This document shows positions 31,790-41,362 of a stretch of DNA of 47,732 nucleotides, piece by piece. The position numbers and the translations under genes are program-made. Below the pieces are notes generated by a model that was given only the letters and a program-made list of their open reading frames with translations, had not been told where the DNA came from and did no database searches. The stretch is from NCBI GenBank assembly GCA_029238315.1, contig JAQWGI010000035.1:1-47732 (forward strand), in the 5' to 3' direction. Source of the DNA: Polaribacter sp. GTDB lineage: Bacteria; Bacteroidota; Bacteroidia; Flavobacteriales; Flavobacteriaceae. The stretch's first letter is position 1, and each line of letters starts with the position of its first letter.

Positions 31790-32896
31790 ATGAAGTATAG
31801 AGTACTGTTTATAGCAATTACATCACTTTTAGTAGTGTCTTGTAAGGGGAATAAAAATGATACATCAGATGCAAAGTCTGGCGCAACCAAAAAATGGGAT
31901 ACTACTCTAATTTATCCAGAAGAGGTGCATTTTAAATCGATGCAGCAAATTACTTTTGGAGGAGATAATGCAGAAGCATATTGGAGTTTTGATGACAAGC
32001 AAATTATTTTTCAATCTAATAATAAAGAATGGGGCGTAGATTGTGATCAGATGTTTTTAATGAATTTAGGAGAAACATTTGAAAATAAAATTCCGCCAAT
32101 GATTTCTACTGGTTTAGGAAGAACAACTTGTGCCTATTTTTTGCCAGATAATAAAAGTTATGTGTACGGGTCTACACATTTAGGAGGAAAGGAATGTCCG
32201 CCAGCACCTTTAAGAAGAGAAGGGAAATACGTTTGGCCCATTTACGATAGCTATGATATTTTTGTGGCAGATTTAGAAGGAAATATCACCAAACAATTAA
32301 CAACAGAACCAGGTTATGATGCAGAAGCAACGGTGTCTCCAAAAGGAGATAAAATTGTTTTTACTTCAATGAGAACAGGAGATTTAGAATTATTTACTAT
32401 GAATATAGATGGTTCTGATGTACAGCAAATTACGAGCGAATTAGGTTATGATGGTGGTGCCTTTTTCTCTCCAGACGGAACAAAATTAATCTTCCGTTCT
32501 TCAAGGCCAAAAACAGATAAAGAAATTAAAGAGTACAAAGATTTATTAAAAGAAGGATTGGTACAGCCAACAGAAATGGAGCTGTACATTTGTAATGCAG
32601 ATGGTTCTGATTTACGTCAATTAACCGATTTAGGAAATGCTAACTGGAGTCCGTTTTTTCATCCTTCTGGAGAAAAGATTTTGTTTTCATCAAACTTTGA
32701 GGCAGAAAAAGGATTTCCATTCAATTTATATATGATTGATATTGACGGGAAAAATTTAAAAAGAATTACTCACGGAGAAACTTTTGATGCTTTTCCTGTT
32801 TTTTCAAATGATGGAAAGCGGTTAATTTTTTCATCAAACAGAAATAATGGTGGCGGAAGAGACACCAATTTATTTGTTGCTGAATGGCAAGACTAG
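31790..32896 (+). CDS. TolB-like PD40 beta-propeller lipoprotein
   Basis: 368 aa, ATG start. Lipoprotein signal (ITSLLVVSC, Cys18). At least five PD40/WD40-like repeats of the TolB type are visible: DAEATVSPKGDKIVFTSMRT, DGGAFFSPDGTKLIFRSSRP, NWSPFFHPSGEKILFSSNFE, DAFPVFSNDGKRLIFSSNRN. The protein has only the propeller, not TolB's N-terminal domain, so it should not be called TolB. Probably a periplasmic or outer-membrane-attached binding protein. One region (MISTGLGRTTCAYFLPDN to GGKECPPAPLRREGKYVW) carries extra Cys residues. Confidence 0.82.
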   Translation: MKYRVLFIAITSLLVVSCKGNKNDTSDAKSGATKKWDTTLIYPEEVHFKSMQQITFGGDNAEAYWSFDDKQIIFQSNNKEWGVDCDQMFLMNLGETFENKIPPMISTGLGRTTCAYFLPDNKSYVYGSTHLGGKECPPAPLRREGKYVWPIYDSYDIFVADLEGNITKQLTTEPGYDAEATVSPKGDKIVFTSMRTGDLELFTMNIDGSDVQQITSELGYDGGAFFSPDGTKLIFRSSRPKTDKEIKEYKDLLKEGLVQPTEMELYICNADGSDLRQLTDLGNANWSPFFHPSGEKILFSSNFEAEKGFPFNLYMIDIDGKNLKRITHGETFDAFPVFSNDGKRLIFSSNRNNGGGRDTNLFVAEWQD

Positions 32897-32967
32897 CAAC
32901 GCAGTTGCTTTTTGCTTTGTAACTCGTGAACTTTGCAACTTTGTCGCTTTTTTCAATACCAAAAACC

Positions 32968-32975
32968 TATATTTG
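32968..32975 (+). promoter_or_regulatory. -7 box of lepA
   Basis: TATATTTG matches TAnnTTTG, 24 bases before the ATG at 32999. The nearest upstream TTG is 24 bp away, so the -33 is uncertain. It supports the ATG at 32999 over an in-frame start at 32933. Confidence 0.5.
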
Positions 32976-32998
32976 CAGACTTAAGAAATCAAACTTAC

Positions 32999-34795
32999 AT
33001 GAAGAATATTAGAAACTTTTGCATTATCGCACATATTGATCACGGTAAAAGTACGTTGGCAGATAGGTTGTTAGATTATACAGGTGCTGTAACCGATCGC
33101 GAGAAGAAAGATCAGTTATTAGATAGCATGGATTTAGAGCGAGAACGTGGTATTACCATAAAATCGCACGCCATTCAAATGGAATATAGCTACAAAGGCG
33201 AAGAATATGTTTTAAACTTAATAGATACACCAGGTCACGTAGATTTCTCTTACGAAGTTTCTCGTTCTATAGCAGCCTGTGAAGGTGCATTATTAATTGT
33301 AGATGCAGCTCAAAGTATACAGGCACAAACAATTTCTAATTTATATTTAGCGTTAGATAATGATTTAGAGATTATACCAGTTTTAAATAAAGTTGATTTG
33401 CCAAGTGCAAACCCAGAAGAAGTAACTGATGATATTGTAGATTTATTAGGTTGTGATGCAGAAGAAGTAATACATGCAAGTGGTAAAACAGGTTTTGGTG
33501 TAGATGATATTTTAGCCGCAATTATAGAAAAAATACCCGCTCCAAAAGGAGATCCAGAAGCACCATTGCAAGCCTTGATTTTTGATTCTGTTTATAATTC
33601 TTATCGCGGAATTGAAACTTATTTTAGAGTTTTAAACGGTGAAATAAAAAAAGGACAACGCATTAAATTCATGGCAACAAATAATGAATATTTTGCAGAT
33701 GAAGTTGGTACCTTAAAACTGCAACAGATTGTAAAAAAATCTGTAAAAACAGGAGATGTTGGTTACTTAATTACAGGAATTAAAACTGCAAAAGAAGTAA
33801 AAGTAGGAGATACAATTACAGATGCAGTAAACCCAACGGATAAGAAAATAGAAGGTTTTGAAGATGTAAAGCCAATGGTTTTTGCAGGAATTTACCCTGT
33901 AGACACAGAAGATTACGAAGAGTTGCGTTATTCAATGGAAAAACTGCAATTAAATGATGCTTCGTTGGTTTTTGCACCAGAAAGTTCTGCAGCATTAGGT
34001 TTTGGTTTTAGATGTGGATTTTTAGGAATGTTACACATGGAAATTATTCAAGAGCGTTTAGAGCGTGAGTTTAATATGACTGTAATTACAACGGTTCCAA
34101 ACGTTTCGTATTATGCATATACAAAGAAAGACCCTGAAGAGATTATTTTATTAAATAATCCATCAGATTTACCAGATCCATCAAGTTTAGATAGAGTAGA
34201 AGAACCATATATTAAAGCGTCGATTATTACAAAATCTGATTTTGTTGGACAAGTAATGAGTTTGTGTATAGAAAAACGTGGAGAAATTACCAATCAAACC
34301 TATTTAACCACACAAAGAGTAGAGTTAACTTTTGATATGCCTTTGGCAGAAATTGTGTTTGATTTTTACGATCGTTTAAAAACAGTTTCTAAAGGATATG
34401 CTTCTTTTGATTATCATCCAATAGGAATGAGAGAATCAAAATTAGTTAGAGTAGACATTCTTTTAAATGCACAGCCAGTAGATGCGCTTTCTGCATTGTT
34501 GCATGCAGATAATGCATATTCAATCGGTAAAAAAATTACAGAAAAATTAAAACAACTAATTCCAAGACAGCAATTTGACATCCCGATTCAAGCTGCTATT
34601 GGAGCAAAAATTATCGCTAGAGAAACTACAAAAGCATTGCGTAAAGATGTTACTGCGAAATGTTATGGAGGAGATATATCGCGTAAACGTAAATTACTAG
34701 AAAAACAGAAAAAAGGAAAGAAAAGAATGCGCCAAGTAGGTAATGTAGAGATTCCGCAAGAAGCATTTATGGCTGTATTAAAGTTGAATGATTAA
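32999..34795 (+). CDS. lepA: Elongation factor 4 (LepA)
   Basis: 598 aa from ATG 32999, the normal LepA length; the 22 extra residues from 32933 would precede the promoter box. A translational GTPase: G1 AHIDHGKST (11-19), G2 [11 protein letters not shown]3 [12 protein letters not shown]4 NKVDLPSA. LepA-specific C-terminal domain: [20 protein letters not shown] and [15 protein letters not shown]. Acts on stalled or mis-translocated ribosomes and in 30S maturation. Followed by a terminator. Confidence 0.97.
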   Translation: MKNIRNFCIIAHIDHGKSTLADRLLDYTGAVTDREKKDQLLDSMDLERERGITIKSHAIQMEYSYKGEEYVLNLIDTPGHVDFSYEVSRSIAACEGALLIVDAAQSIQAQTISNLYLALDNDLEIIPVLNKVDLPSANPEEVTDDIVDLLGCDAEEVIHASGKTGFGVDDILAAIIEKIPAPKGDPEAPLQALIFDSVYNSYRGIETYFRVLNGEIKKGQRIKFMATNNEYFADEVGTLKLQQIVKKSVKTGDVGYLITGIKTAKEVKVGDTITDAVNPTDKKIEGFEDVKPMVFAGIYPVDTEDYEELRYSMEKLQLNDASLVFAPESSAALGFGFRCGFLGMLHMEIIQERLEREFNMTVITTVPNVSYYAYTKKDPEEIILLNNPSDLPDPSSLDRVEEPYIKASIITKSDFVGQVMSLCIEKRGEITNQTYLTTQRVELTFDMPLAEIVFDFYDRLKTVSKGYASFDYHPIGMRESKLVRVDILLNAQPVDALSALLHADNAYSIGKKITEKLKQLIPRQQFDIPIQAAIGAKIIARETTKALRKDVTAKCYGGDISRKRKLLEKQKKGKKRMRQVGNVEIPQEAFMAVLKLND

Positions 34796-34814
34796 TACAG
34801 GGTATATTTAAAAT

Positions 34815-34848
34815 TAAAAACGTTTTCAATTTCTGAAAGCGTTTTTTT
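34815..34848 (+). terminator. Terminator of lepA
   Basis: AAACGTTTTC pairs with GAAAGCGTTT (one G-T pair) around an AT loop and is followed by a T-run. Confidence 0.8.
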
Positions 34849-34904
34849 GTATTTACAATCCAATAATTAATGATAAATTTACCAATCTGAAATCAAGAAA
34901 ATAA

Positions 34905-35939
34905 ATGACAAGCAAACCAAAGATTCTATTAATTTATACTGGCGGAACAATTGGAATGGTAAAAGATTACGAAACCAATGCATTAAAAGCTTTTAATTTT
35001 GAGCAGCTTTTAGAGCGTGTTCCAGAATTGGTGCAATTAAATTGTACAGTTGATACTTATTCTTTTAAAGAGCCAATAGATTCTTCTAACATGAATACTA
35101 CTTATTATGTAGATATAGCAGAGGTGATTGAAGATAATTATCTAGATTTTGACGGGTTTGTTGTCTTAACAGGCTCAGACACAATGGCGTACACGTCTTC
35201 TGTGGTTGGTTTTATGTTTGAGAACCTAGCTAAACCCGTAATTTTTACAGGTTCGCAATTGCCAATAGGTCATTTAAGAACAGACGCCAAAGAGAATTTA
35301 ATAACCTCTATAGAAATTGCATGTTCTAGAAAAAATAATCAACCTGTTGTTTCTGAAGTATGTTTGTATTTTGAGTATAAATTGTACAGAGCAAACAGAA
35401 CTACAAAAATTAATGCAGAACAGTTTGAGGCGTTCGCCTCTTTAAATTATCCGCCATTAGCAGAGAGTGGAGTGCATTTACAATTTAATTACGAGTTGCT
35501 TTTGAAACCACCACCAATAGCAACAAAGTTTATGGTTAGAAAATCTTTAAATAATAATATTGTTATTTTAAAATTGTTTCCAGGTATTACAGAAGAGGTT
35601 GTAAAAAGTATTGTTGGTATTAAAAATCTTAAAGGTATTGTGCTAGAGACCTACGGAGCAGGAAACGCGCCAACCTATAAGTGGTTTGTAGTTATTTTAG
35701 AAGCCGCCATAAAAAGTGGCATACATATTGTAAATGTTACACAGTGCGTTGGTGGTAGTGTTATTTTAGGACATTATGAAACGAGTGTAGAGCTGCAAAG
35801 AATTGGAGTAATTGATGGAAAAGACATCACAACAGAATCTGCCATTGCAAAACTAATGTATTTATTAGGTGCAAAAATATCAAATTCAGAGTTCAAAAAT
35901 ACATTTGAAAAACCATTAAGAGGAGAATTAGATTTTTAA
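34905..35939 (+). CDS. ansA: Type I asparaginase
   Basis: 344 aa, ATG start, no signal peptide, so cytoplasmic. Hydrolyses L-asparagine to aspartate and ammonia. First catalytic Thr in LIYTGGTIGMV (T12/T15 region); second site in LTGSDTMAYTSSVVGFM (Thr-Asp pair) and the Lys in LRTDAKENL. Length and the cytosolic nature fit E. coli AnsA. Lies just before the exb block, an order I have seen in Flavobacteriaceae. Confidence 0.9.
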   Translation: MTSKPKILLIYTGGTIGMVKDYETNALKAFNFEQLLERVPELVQLNCTVDTYSFKEPIDSSNMNTTYYVDIAEVIEDNYLDFDGFVVLTGSDTMAYTSSVVGFMFENLAKPVIFTGSQLPIGHLRTDAKENLITSIEIACSRKNNQPVVSEVCLYFEYKLYRANRTTKINAEQFEAFASLNYPPLAESGVHLQFNYELLLKPPPIATKFMVRKSLNNNIVILKLFPGITEEVVKSIVGIKNLKGIVLETYGAGNAPTYKWFVVILEAAIKSGIHIVNVTQCVGGSVILGHYETSVELQRIGVIDGKDITTESAIAKLMYLLGAKISNSEFKNTFEKPLRGELDF

Positions 35940-36149
35940 ACAATTACAAGAATTAATGTTAAATCTATATCTAAAAATTGAGTTCGTTATTGAATTATTA
36001 TTAATTTGAGTTAAATTTTACTTTTTAGACATAAAAATTTGTGGTTTTTTTTTAGAGACTCAACATTTTTTTGTTAATTGGCACTCTCAAACTTGATAAA
36101 AAATAAATTAGAATGTATCTAAATCAAAAATTAGAGAATTTTTTTTTTG

Positions 36150-36178
36150 TTGATTTGAAATAAAAATCAATATCTTTA
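36150..36178 (+). promoter_or_regulatory. Promoter of the exbB-exbD operon
   Basis: -33 TTG at 36150-36152, 18-bp spacer, TATCTTTA at 36171-36178 (one mismatch to TAnnTTTG). The expected leader is about 30 bases. The remainder of 35940-36213 is A/T-rich, with nothing else recognised. Confidence 0.55.
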
Positions 36179-36213
36179 AACCCGTTAACTATTAAAATTA
36201 ATTTATAACAAAG

Positions 36214-36933
36214 ATGAAAAAAGTATCAAACATCCTAACAGTAGCAGGATTCATGTTTTTTGGAGCTATTCAATCAACTTTCGCACAAGAAACAGCTCAG
36301 TCAGAAACTTTCCACCAAGAATTAAAGAAACGTTTTATTGAAGGAGATCCTCAATTTATGGGAATTGTATTAGTGGCCTTAATTTTAGGTTTAGCAATTG
36401 CCATTGAAAGAATTATTTATTTAAACATGGCAACAACCAATACTAAGAAATTAGTTGCTAGTGTAGATGAAGCGTTAAGTTCAGGTGGTGTAGAAGCTGC
36501 AAAAGAAGTTTGTCGAAACTCAAAAGGACCAGTAGCATCTATCTTTTATCAAGGATTAGATAGAATGGACGAAGGCGTTGAAGCTGCAGAAAAAGCTGTA
36601 GTTGGATACGGAGGAGTTCAAATGGGATTATTAGAGAAAAATGTTTCTTGGTTATCTTTATTTATTGCTTTAGCACCGATGTTAGGTTTCATGGGAACTG
36701 TAATTGGTATGATTGAAGCATTTGATAGAATTGCTGTAGCAAATGATATTTCTCCAGGAGTTGTAGCAGGTGGTATTAAAATTGCACTTTTAACAACAGT
36801 ATTTGGTTTAGTAGTAGCAATTATTTTACAGATTTTTTATAACTATATCGTTTCTAAAGTAGATAGTATTGTAAACAGCATGGAAGATGCATCTATCTCT
36901 TTAATTGACTTATTAGTAAAATATAAAAAATAA
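36214..36933 (+). CDS. exbB: MotA/TolQ/ExbB proton channel family protein
   Basis: 239 aa, ATG start. A signal-like N-terminus (VAGFMFFGAIQSTFAQ) is followed by TM1 (MGIVLVALILGLAIAIERI), a cytosolic loop with GPVASIFYQGLDRM, and two close TMs carrying LSLFIALAPMLGFMGTVIGM and GGIKIALLTTVFGLVVAIIL. The conserved GT and TT residues line the ion path in ExbB/TolQ. With ExbD it uses the proton gradient to drive outer-membrane (TonB-type) work. First of four genes, spaced 9, 3 and 16 bases apart; tonB is not in the window. Confidence 0.92.
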   Translation: MKKVSNILTVAGFMFFGAIQSTFAQETAQSETFHQELKKRFIEGDPQFMGIVLVALILGLAIAIERIIYLNMATTNTKKLVASVDEALSSGGVEAAKEVCRNSKGPVASIFYQGLDRMDEGVEAAEKAVVGYGGVQMGLLEKNVSWLSLFIALAPMLGFMGTVIGMIEAFDRIAVANDISPGVVAGGIKIALLTTVFGLVVAIILQIFYNYIVSKVDSIVNSMEDASISLIDLLVKYKK

Positions 36934-36942
36934 TTTATAATT

Positions 36943-37404
36943 ATGAAATTATCTAAAATATTAAGTTTATTTATTGCGCTAGTTGCAGCTATCGGTGCGA
37001 TTCTATTTATTAGAGTCTTCACTGCAGATGCAGATGCAATAGAAAACGACCCTATTGTACAGGGTAGTATCATTGACCCAATTATTATGTTTTCAACAAT
37101 TTTATTTTATTTAGCTGTTGGAACCGCTATAGTAATGTCGGCGTTAGCTTTGGTTAAAAATCCAGAGAGTTTAAAGAAAACAGGTTTAGGTATTGTAGCC
37201 TTAGCTATAGTTTTAGTATTAGCCTATTTTACAGGTGATAGTTTGCCGGTAACAGATCCTCAAGGAAATATTCTTGAAGGTGGAGAAGCAGGTTCATCAA
37301 TCAACAAATGGGTAAGTACTGGAATTTGGTATAGCATGTTCTTAGGAATTATTGCTGGAGCATTTTTTGTAATTGACTTAGGAAAAGGACTAATTAAATC
37401 TTAA
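36943..37404 (+). CDS. Membrane protein of the ExbB/ExbD operon
   Basis: 153 aa, ATG start. Four hydrophobic segments: near residues 5-24 (ILSLFIALVAAIGAILFI), 48-70 (MFSTILFYLAVGTAIVMSAL), 83-99 (GLGIVALAIVLVLAY) and 128-148 (WYSMFLGIIAGAFFVIDLG). The loops contain DADAIENDPIVQGSIIDP and DPQGNILEGGEAGSS. Not an ExbB or ExbD homologue by motif. Its place between exbB and exbD, with 9- and 3-base gaps, implies a working part of the complex; function unknown. Confidence 0.8.
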   Translation: MKLSKILSLFIALVAAIGAILFIRVFTADADAIENDPIVQGSIIDPIIMFSTILFYLAVGTAIVMSALALVKNPESLKKTGLGIVALAIVLVLAYFTGDSLPVTDPQGNILEGGEAGSSINKWVSTGIWYSMFLGIIAGAFFVIDLGKGLIKS

Positions 37405-37407
37405 AAC

Positions 37408-38034
37408 ATGGCAAGAAGAGAAACCCCAGAAATTAATGCAGGTTCTATGGCGGATATCGCCTTCTTGTTACTAATCTTTTTCCTTGTAACTACTACAATG
37501 GATGTGGATTCAGGTATTTCAAAAAAATTATCAGAAAAACCACCAAAAGATTATGTGCCGCCTGTAATTAAAGAGAAAAATATATTTGAAGTCAATATCA
37601 ATAGAAACAATGAAATGCTTGTAGAAGGTGAAACTATGCAGTTAGAAGACCTTAAAGAAGCAACAATTAAGTTTATTGATAATGGTGGAGGTGAAGGTAA
37701 AGTAGTAGACGGTGTTTCTACAGGTCCTTGTGATTATTGTCAAGGAGCCAGAAGCCAAACATCTTCAGATCATCCAAATAAAGCAATTATTTCTGTTCAG
37801 AGTGATAGAGGTACAGAATACGGAATGTACATTAAAGTTCAAAACGAGTTGTTAAAAGCATACACGGTATTAAGAAATAGATTGGCTTTAGAAAAGTACA
37901 ATGTTTCTTATAACGAACTTGAAGACAGTTACAAGAAAGATTCTAAGAATGAGGAATTAAAGAAGAAGGTAGAGTTTGTAAAAGCGAGCTATCCTCAAAT
38001 TATTTCTGATGCTGAACCAACTTCTGTTAATTAA
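37408..38034 (+). CDS. ExbD/TolR family protein 1, with CxxC insert
   Basis: 208 aa, ATG start. One N-terminal TM with the conserved Asp (INAGSMADIAFLLLIFFLVT), then a periplasmic domain. It is longer than ordinary ExbD (about 140 aa): a Gly-rich insert contains C108-D-Y-C111 (STGPCDYCQGARSQ), and the C-terminus after VQNELLKAYTVLRNRLALEK has about 50 extra charged residues. The Asp in the TM is the proton-carrying residue in this family. The CxxC could be a disulfide or metal site in the periplasm. Confidence 0.9.
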   Translation: MARRETPEINAGSMADIAFLLLIFFLVTTTMDVDSGISKKLSEKPPKDYVPPVIKEKNIFEVNINRNNEMLVEGETMQLEDLKEATIKFIDNGGGEGKVVDGVSTGPCDYCQGARSQTSSDHPNKAIISVQSDRGTEYGMYIKVQNELLKAYTVLRNRLALEKYNVSYNELEDSYKKDSKNEELKKKVEFVKASYPQIISDAEPTSVN

Positions 38035-38050
38035 TTAAAAAACAAGAATT

Positions 38051-38518
38051 ATGTCTAAATTCGGAAAGAAGAAAAAGCCAATGCCAGCAGTAAACACGGC
38101 ATCTTTACCAGATATCGTTTTTATGTTGTTGTTCTTTTTTATGGTAACTACCGTAATGAGAGAAACTGACCTGAAAATAGAAAACCCAACTTTACCAAAT
38201 GCTACAGAAGTAAAAAAATTGGAGCACAAAAGTTTAGTAAGTACTATTTACGTTGGTAAGGCTAAAGATAAAAAGTTAGGAGCTGGAGATAAAATTCAAT
38301 TAAATGATAAGATTGCATCACCAGATGATGTAACCGCTTTTATTTTAAATGAAAGATCTCAAAGGTCTGAAGCAGAGCACCCATACATGACTACATCCAT
38401 TAAAGCAGATGTTGAGTCTAGTGTTGGTACAATTACAGACATCAAACTTAAATTAAGAGACGTAGGTGCTTTAAAATTAAGTTTGTCTAGTCGTAAATTG
38501 ACGGAGGTAAAGCAATAA
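38051..38518 (+). CDS. ExbD/TolR family protein 2
   Basis: 155 aa, ATG start. The basic N-terminus (MSKFGKKKKPMPAVNTASL) leads into a TM with the conserved Asp (PDIVFMLLFFFMVTTVMRET), then a periplasmic domain ending in LKLRDVGALKLSLSSRKL. Normal ExbD length, no insert. Two different ExbD proteins in one operon are usual in Bacteroidota and may form heterodimers in the ExbB pore. Last gene of the block; a strong terminator follows. Confidence 0.9.
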   Translation: MSKFGKKKKPMPAVNTASLPDIVFMLLFFFMVTTVMRETDLKIENPTLPNATEVKKLEHKSLVSTIYVGKAKDKKLGAGDKIQLNDKIASPDDVTAFILNERSQRSEAEHPYMTTSIKADVESSVGTITDIKLKLRDVGALKLSLSSRKLTEVKQ

Positions 38519-38540
38519 ATTTTATATTTATTTTATAAAA

Positions 38541-38572
38541 AAGGGCAATCAATATGATTGCCCTTTTTTTTA
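38541..38572 (+). terminator. Terminator of the exb operon
   Basis: GGGCAATC (38543-38550) pairs with GATTGCCC (38556-38563) around AATAT, followed by eight or nine T. Confidence 0.92.
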
Positions 38573-38617
38573 TGAAAAAGACTATCTTTATGCTGCCAAA
38601 TTACACTATTTCTATTT

Positions 38618-39295
38618 ATGAAAAAACTAACAACTCTTATCTGTTTTCTATGCATTAGTTTTAATATGATTGCACAAAAAGATTCTTTGCGCATAGGAGA
38701 TTCATATTTAGAAGATCAGTTGTATGTTGGCATACGTTACTTGCAATTATACAACCAGCCCGAAAACGTTATTGGAAGTGGTTTTTCTTATGGTTTTAAC
38801 GCTGGTTACATCAAAGATATTTCATTAATTACATCTGGAAGATGGGCTTTAGGGATTGGAGTAGGTTATGCGTTTGATTCTTTTAACCACGGCTATAAAG
38901 TAAGCGAACAAAACAACAATATCGTTATAGAAGTAGCCTCTTCTGTTACAGAAACGAGCAGTTTTAACCTCCAGTCTATAGAGTTTCCTTTCGAAATTAG
39001 GTGGAGAACCTCTAGTGCAAATAAATACAAATTTTGGAGAGTATATTCTGGATTTAAACTAAGTTATAATGTAAAAAGTATCCTTCAGTATAGCGCAGGT
39101 AATACTCAAAGCTCATACCATAATATAGCGAGATTAAATAGGTGGCAGTATGGTTTAACTATTGCTGCCGGTTATTCAACTTTTAATTTTAGCTTGTACT
39201 ATGGCTTAAGTCCTCTTTTTAAAGATACAACTATCGGTACAAATACGATCAATACAAAGGTTATTAAATTAGGGATGATGTTTTACTTATTGTAA
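38618..39295 (+). CDS. Outer membrane beta-barrel protein (porin/PorT-like family)
   Basis: 225 aa, ATG start. Signal peptide ending CISFNMIAQ. The mature protein is a chain of amphipathic strands (SYGFNAGYIKDISL, SGRWALGIGVGYAFDSF, LQSIEFPFEIRWRTS, WQYGLTIAAGYSTFNFSLYY, TKVIKLGMMFYLL) of the kind called PorT-like or porin-family in Bacteroidota. It lacks context linking it to T9SS PorT, so that specific name is not used. Overlaps the convergent PAP2-like gene by nine bases. Confidence 0.75.
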   Translation: MKKLTTLICFLCISFNMIAQKDSLRIGDSYLEDQLYVGIRYLQLYNQPENVIGSGFSYGFNAGYIKDISLITSGRWALGIGVGYAFDSFNHGYKVSEQNNNIVIEVASSVTETSSFNLQSIEFPFEIRWRTSSANKYKFWRVYSGFKLSYNVKSILQYSAGNTQSSYHNIARLNRWQYGLTIAAGYSTFNFSLYYGLSPLFKDTTIGTNTINTKVIKLGMMFYLL

Positions 39296-39889
39296 AATGT
39301 TATAAGCAATAAACTGACCTAACAAACCAATAACAAAACCCAGATATACTTCTTTTGTATTGTGTGCCTTTAACTGCAACCTAGCACTTGCTAATAGACC
39401 AGTTAAAAGAATGATTACAATACTAATTGGTATGGTAGAAATTGAATATATATTGCCGTATATTAGAAAAAAACCAAGCGCACTACTTAAAGACATTATG
39501 TGTAAGCTAGATTTTACTTTTACTGCAAATAATAAATAAATAATTGCCAAAGAGATGTTGGTACCAAAGAAGAGTATTCCTAATTCTTTAAAATCTGAAA
39601 TGTTAATGAGGTTTTTACCCAATAGGTAAAAAATAAATAACATGATAAATAACGGAATTTTTCGTTCTTTTATACTTGCTACTTGGAAACTATCAATAAA
39701 ACCGAGTGCTTTTAAAAAAATTAGAGAAATTAATGGAACAATATATGTAGAGAAAAAAACAATACTAATTAATAAATATTGTCGTTCTTTTTTAATTTCA
39801 ATTGGTGTTATTATAAGAAACAGTAAAACACCAATGGTAGGAATTACAATTGGATGCAGCACAACAGATATGAGTTTATGAAATTTCAA
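39287..39889 (-). CDS. PAP2-like polytopic membrane protein
   Basis: 200 aa. No ATG is available; the frame starts with TTG at 39889, just after the rpoN stop, which suggests translational coupling. Six hydrophobic segments. The C-terminal part SSLHIMSLSSALGFFLI and ASARLQLKAHNTKEVYLGFV resembles the second half of PAP2 phosphatases (S-x-x-x-H then R-x-x-x-x-x-H-x-x-x-E/D), but the first KxxxxxxRP motif is not evident (KERKIP is the nearest). It may be a PAP2-like protein of altered activity. Medium confidence. Confidence 0.65.
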   Translation of the reverse strand: MKFHKLISVVLHPIVIPTIGVLLFLIITPIEIKKERQYLLISIVFFSTYIVPLISLIFLKALGFIDSFQVASIKERKIPLFIMLFIFYLLGKNLINISDFKELGILFFGTNISLAIIYLLFAVKVKSSLHIMSLSSALGFFLIYGNIYSISTIPISIVIILLTGLLASARLQLKAHNTKEVYLGFVIGLLGQFIAYNILQ

Positions 39890-39893
39890 TAGG

Positions 39894-41348
39894 CTAAATT
39901 TCTTTACGAAGCCTTGCTACAGGGATGTCTAATTGTTCTCTATATTTAGCAACAGTTCTTCTTGCAATTGGATACCCTTTTTCTTTTAAAACAGCAGACA
40001 GCTTATCGTCTGTTAATGGTTTTCTTTTGTCTTCTTCTCCTATAACATTCTGCAGAATTTTTTTAATTTCCCTCGTAGAAACATCTTCTCCTTGATCATT
40101 TTTCATAGATTCTGAGAAAAACTCTTTGATTAGTTTTGTGCCATAAGGTGTAGACACATATTTGCTATTAGCAACCCTAGAAATGGTGGAAATATCCATG
40201 TGTATTTGATCTGCAATATCTTTAAGAATCATTGGTTTTAACTTACGTTCATCTCCCGTTAAAAAATACTCGTACTGGTAGTGCATAATACTATTCATGG
40301 TTACCAACAATGTTTGTTGTCTTTGTCTAATTGCATCAATAAACCATTTTGCTGCGTCTAATTTTTGCTTTATGAAAAGTACTGCATCTTTTTGAGACTT
40401 TGTTTTTTCTTTAGATTCTTGATATCCTTTTAACATATTATTGTACGCACTAGAAACATGTAATTCTGGAGCATTTCTGGCGTTTAGCGTTAAATCTAAC
40501 TCACCATCTAATATTTTAATAGAGAAATCGGGCACAATTTGTTCTGCAATTTTATTATTTCCAGCATAAGAACTCCCAGGTTTAGGATTTAATTTCCCAA
40601 TTTCCTGAATCACCTCTTTAAGTTCTTCTTCAGAAATTTCAAATTTTTCCATTAACTTTTTGTAATGCTTTTTCACAAAATGATCAAATGAAGTTTCTAA
40701 TATCGCAATTGCTAACGTGCGTATTTTGTGTGCAGTTTTATTTTTAAGTTGAATGATTAGGCACTCTTTTAAATCTCTTGCGCCAACACCAATAGGATCT
40801 AGTTTTTGTACCACATTTCTTAAAAGTTCAAGTACTTTTTCTTCCGTTGTAAACACGTTTTGAGTAAACGCTAAATCATCTACTAAATCTAGAAGATCTC
40901 TTCTAATGTAACCACTATCATCAATGCTACCGACTAAAAATTCAGCAATTACAAGCTCTTCTTCATTAATTCTAAATGTGTTTAGTTGGTTTTTTAAAGA
41001 CTGATGAAATGTGGTGCCGGAGGCATAAGGCATATCTCTATCTTCATCATCTGCTGCATAATTATTTGCTTGTGTTTTGTAATTAGGAATTTCATCATCA
41101 CTTAAATATTCATCAATATTTATGTCTTCTGCATCAATTTTCTCATTCCCATCATCTTCATATTCATTGGTCAAAGATTCATCAAAATCGACTTCTTCTT
41201 TGCCTGTATCTAACGCAGGGTTTTCTTCAATTTCTTGCTTTAAACGCTCTTCAAAAGCTTGTGTAGGCAACTGAATTAGCTTCATCAACTGTATTTGCTG
41301 TGGAGATAATTTTTGTAGTAGCTTAAAATTTAAACTTTGTTTTAGCAT
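39894..41348 (-). CDS. rpoN: RNA polymerase sigma-54 factor
   Basis: 484 aa, ATG start. Region I is Gln/Leu-rich (MLKQSLNFKLLQKLSPQQIQ then LMKLIQLP), region II is acidic (DFDESLTNEYEDDGNEKI), then the core-binding domain (DDSGYIRRDLLDLV), the HTH (ILKDIADQIHMDISTISRVA) and near the C-terminus the diagnostic RpoN box ARRTVAKYRE. Recognises -24/-12 promoters and needs an AAA+ activator. Downstream of asnS with a 14-base gap, so likely co-transcribed. Confidence 0.95.
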   Translation of the reverse strand: MLKQSLNFKLLQKLSPQQIQLMKLIQLPTQAFEERLKQEIEENPALDTGKEEVDFDESLTNEYEDDGNEKIDAEDINIDEYLSDDEIPNYKTQANNYAADDEDRDMPYASGTTFHQSLKNQLNTFRINEEELVIAEFLVGSIDDSGYIRRDLLDLVDDLAFTQNVFTTEEKVLELLRNVVQKLDPIGVGARDLKECLIIQLKNKTAHKIRTLAIAILETSFDHFVKKHYKKLMEKFEISEEELKEVIQEIGKLNPKPGSSYAGNNKIAEQIVPDFSIKILDGELDLTLNARNAPELHVSSAYNNMLKGYQESKEKTKSQKDAVLFIKQKLDAAKWFIDAIRQRQQTLLVTMNSIMHYQYEYFLTGDERKLKPMILKDIADQIHMDISTISRVANSKYVSTPYGTKLIKEFFSESMKNDQGEDVSTREIKKILQNVIGEEDKRKPLTDDKLSAVLKEKGYPIARRTVAKYREQLDIPVARLRKEI

Positions 41349-41362
41349 TTATTTTTAGTGAA

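Noticed and set aside
32933..32998. Longer lepA starting at 32933
   Set aside because: The extension lies over and upstream of the -7 box, and LepA proteins begin with the M-K-N-I-R-N type sequence found at 32999.
38618..39295. Naming the barrel protein as T9SS PorT
   Set aside because: Only a general barrel pattern is seen, and no T9SS gene is adjacent; the specific role is not supported.
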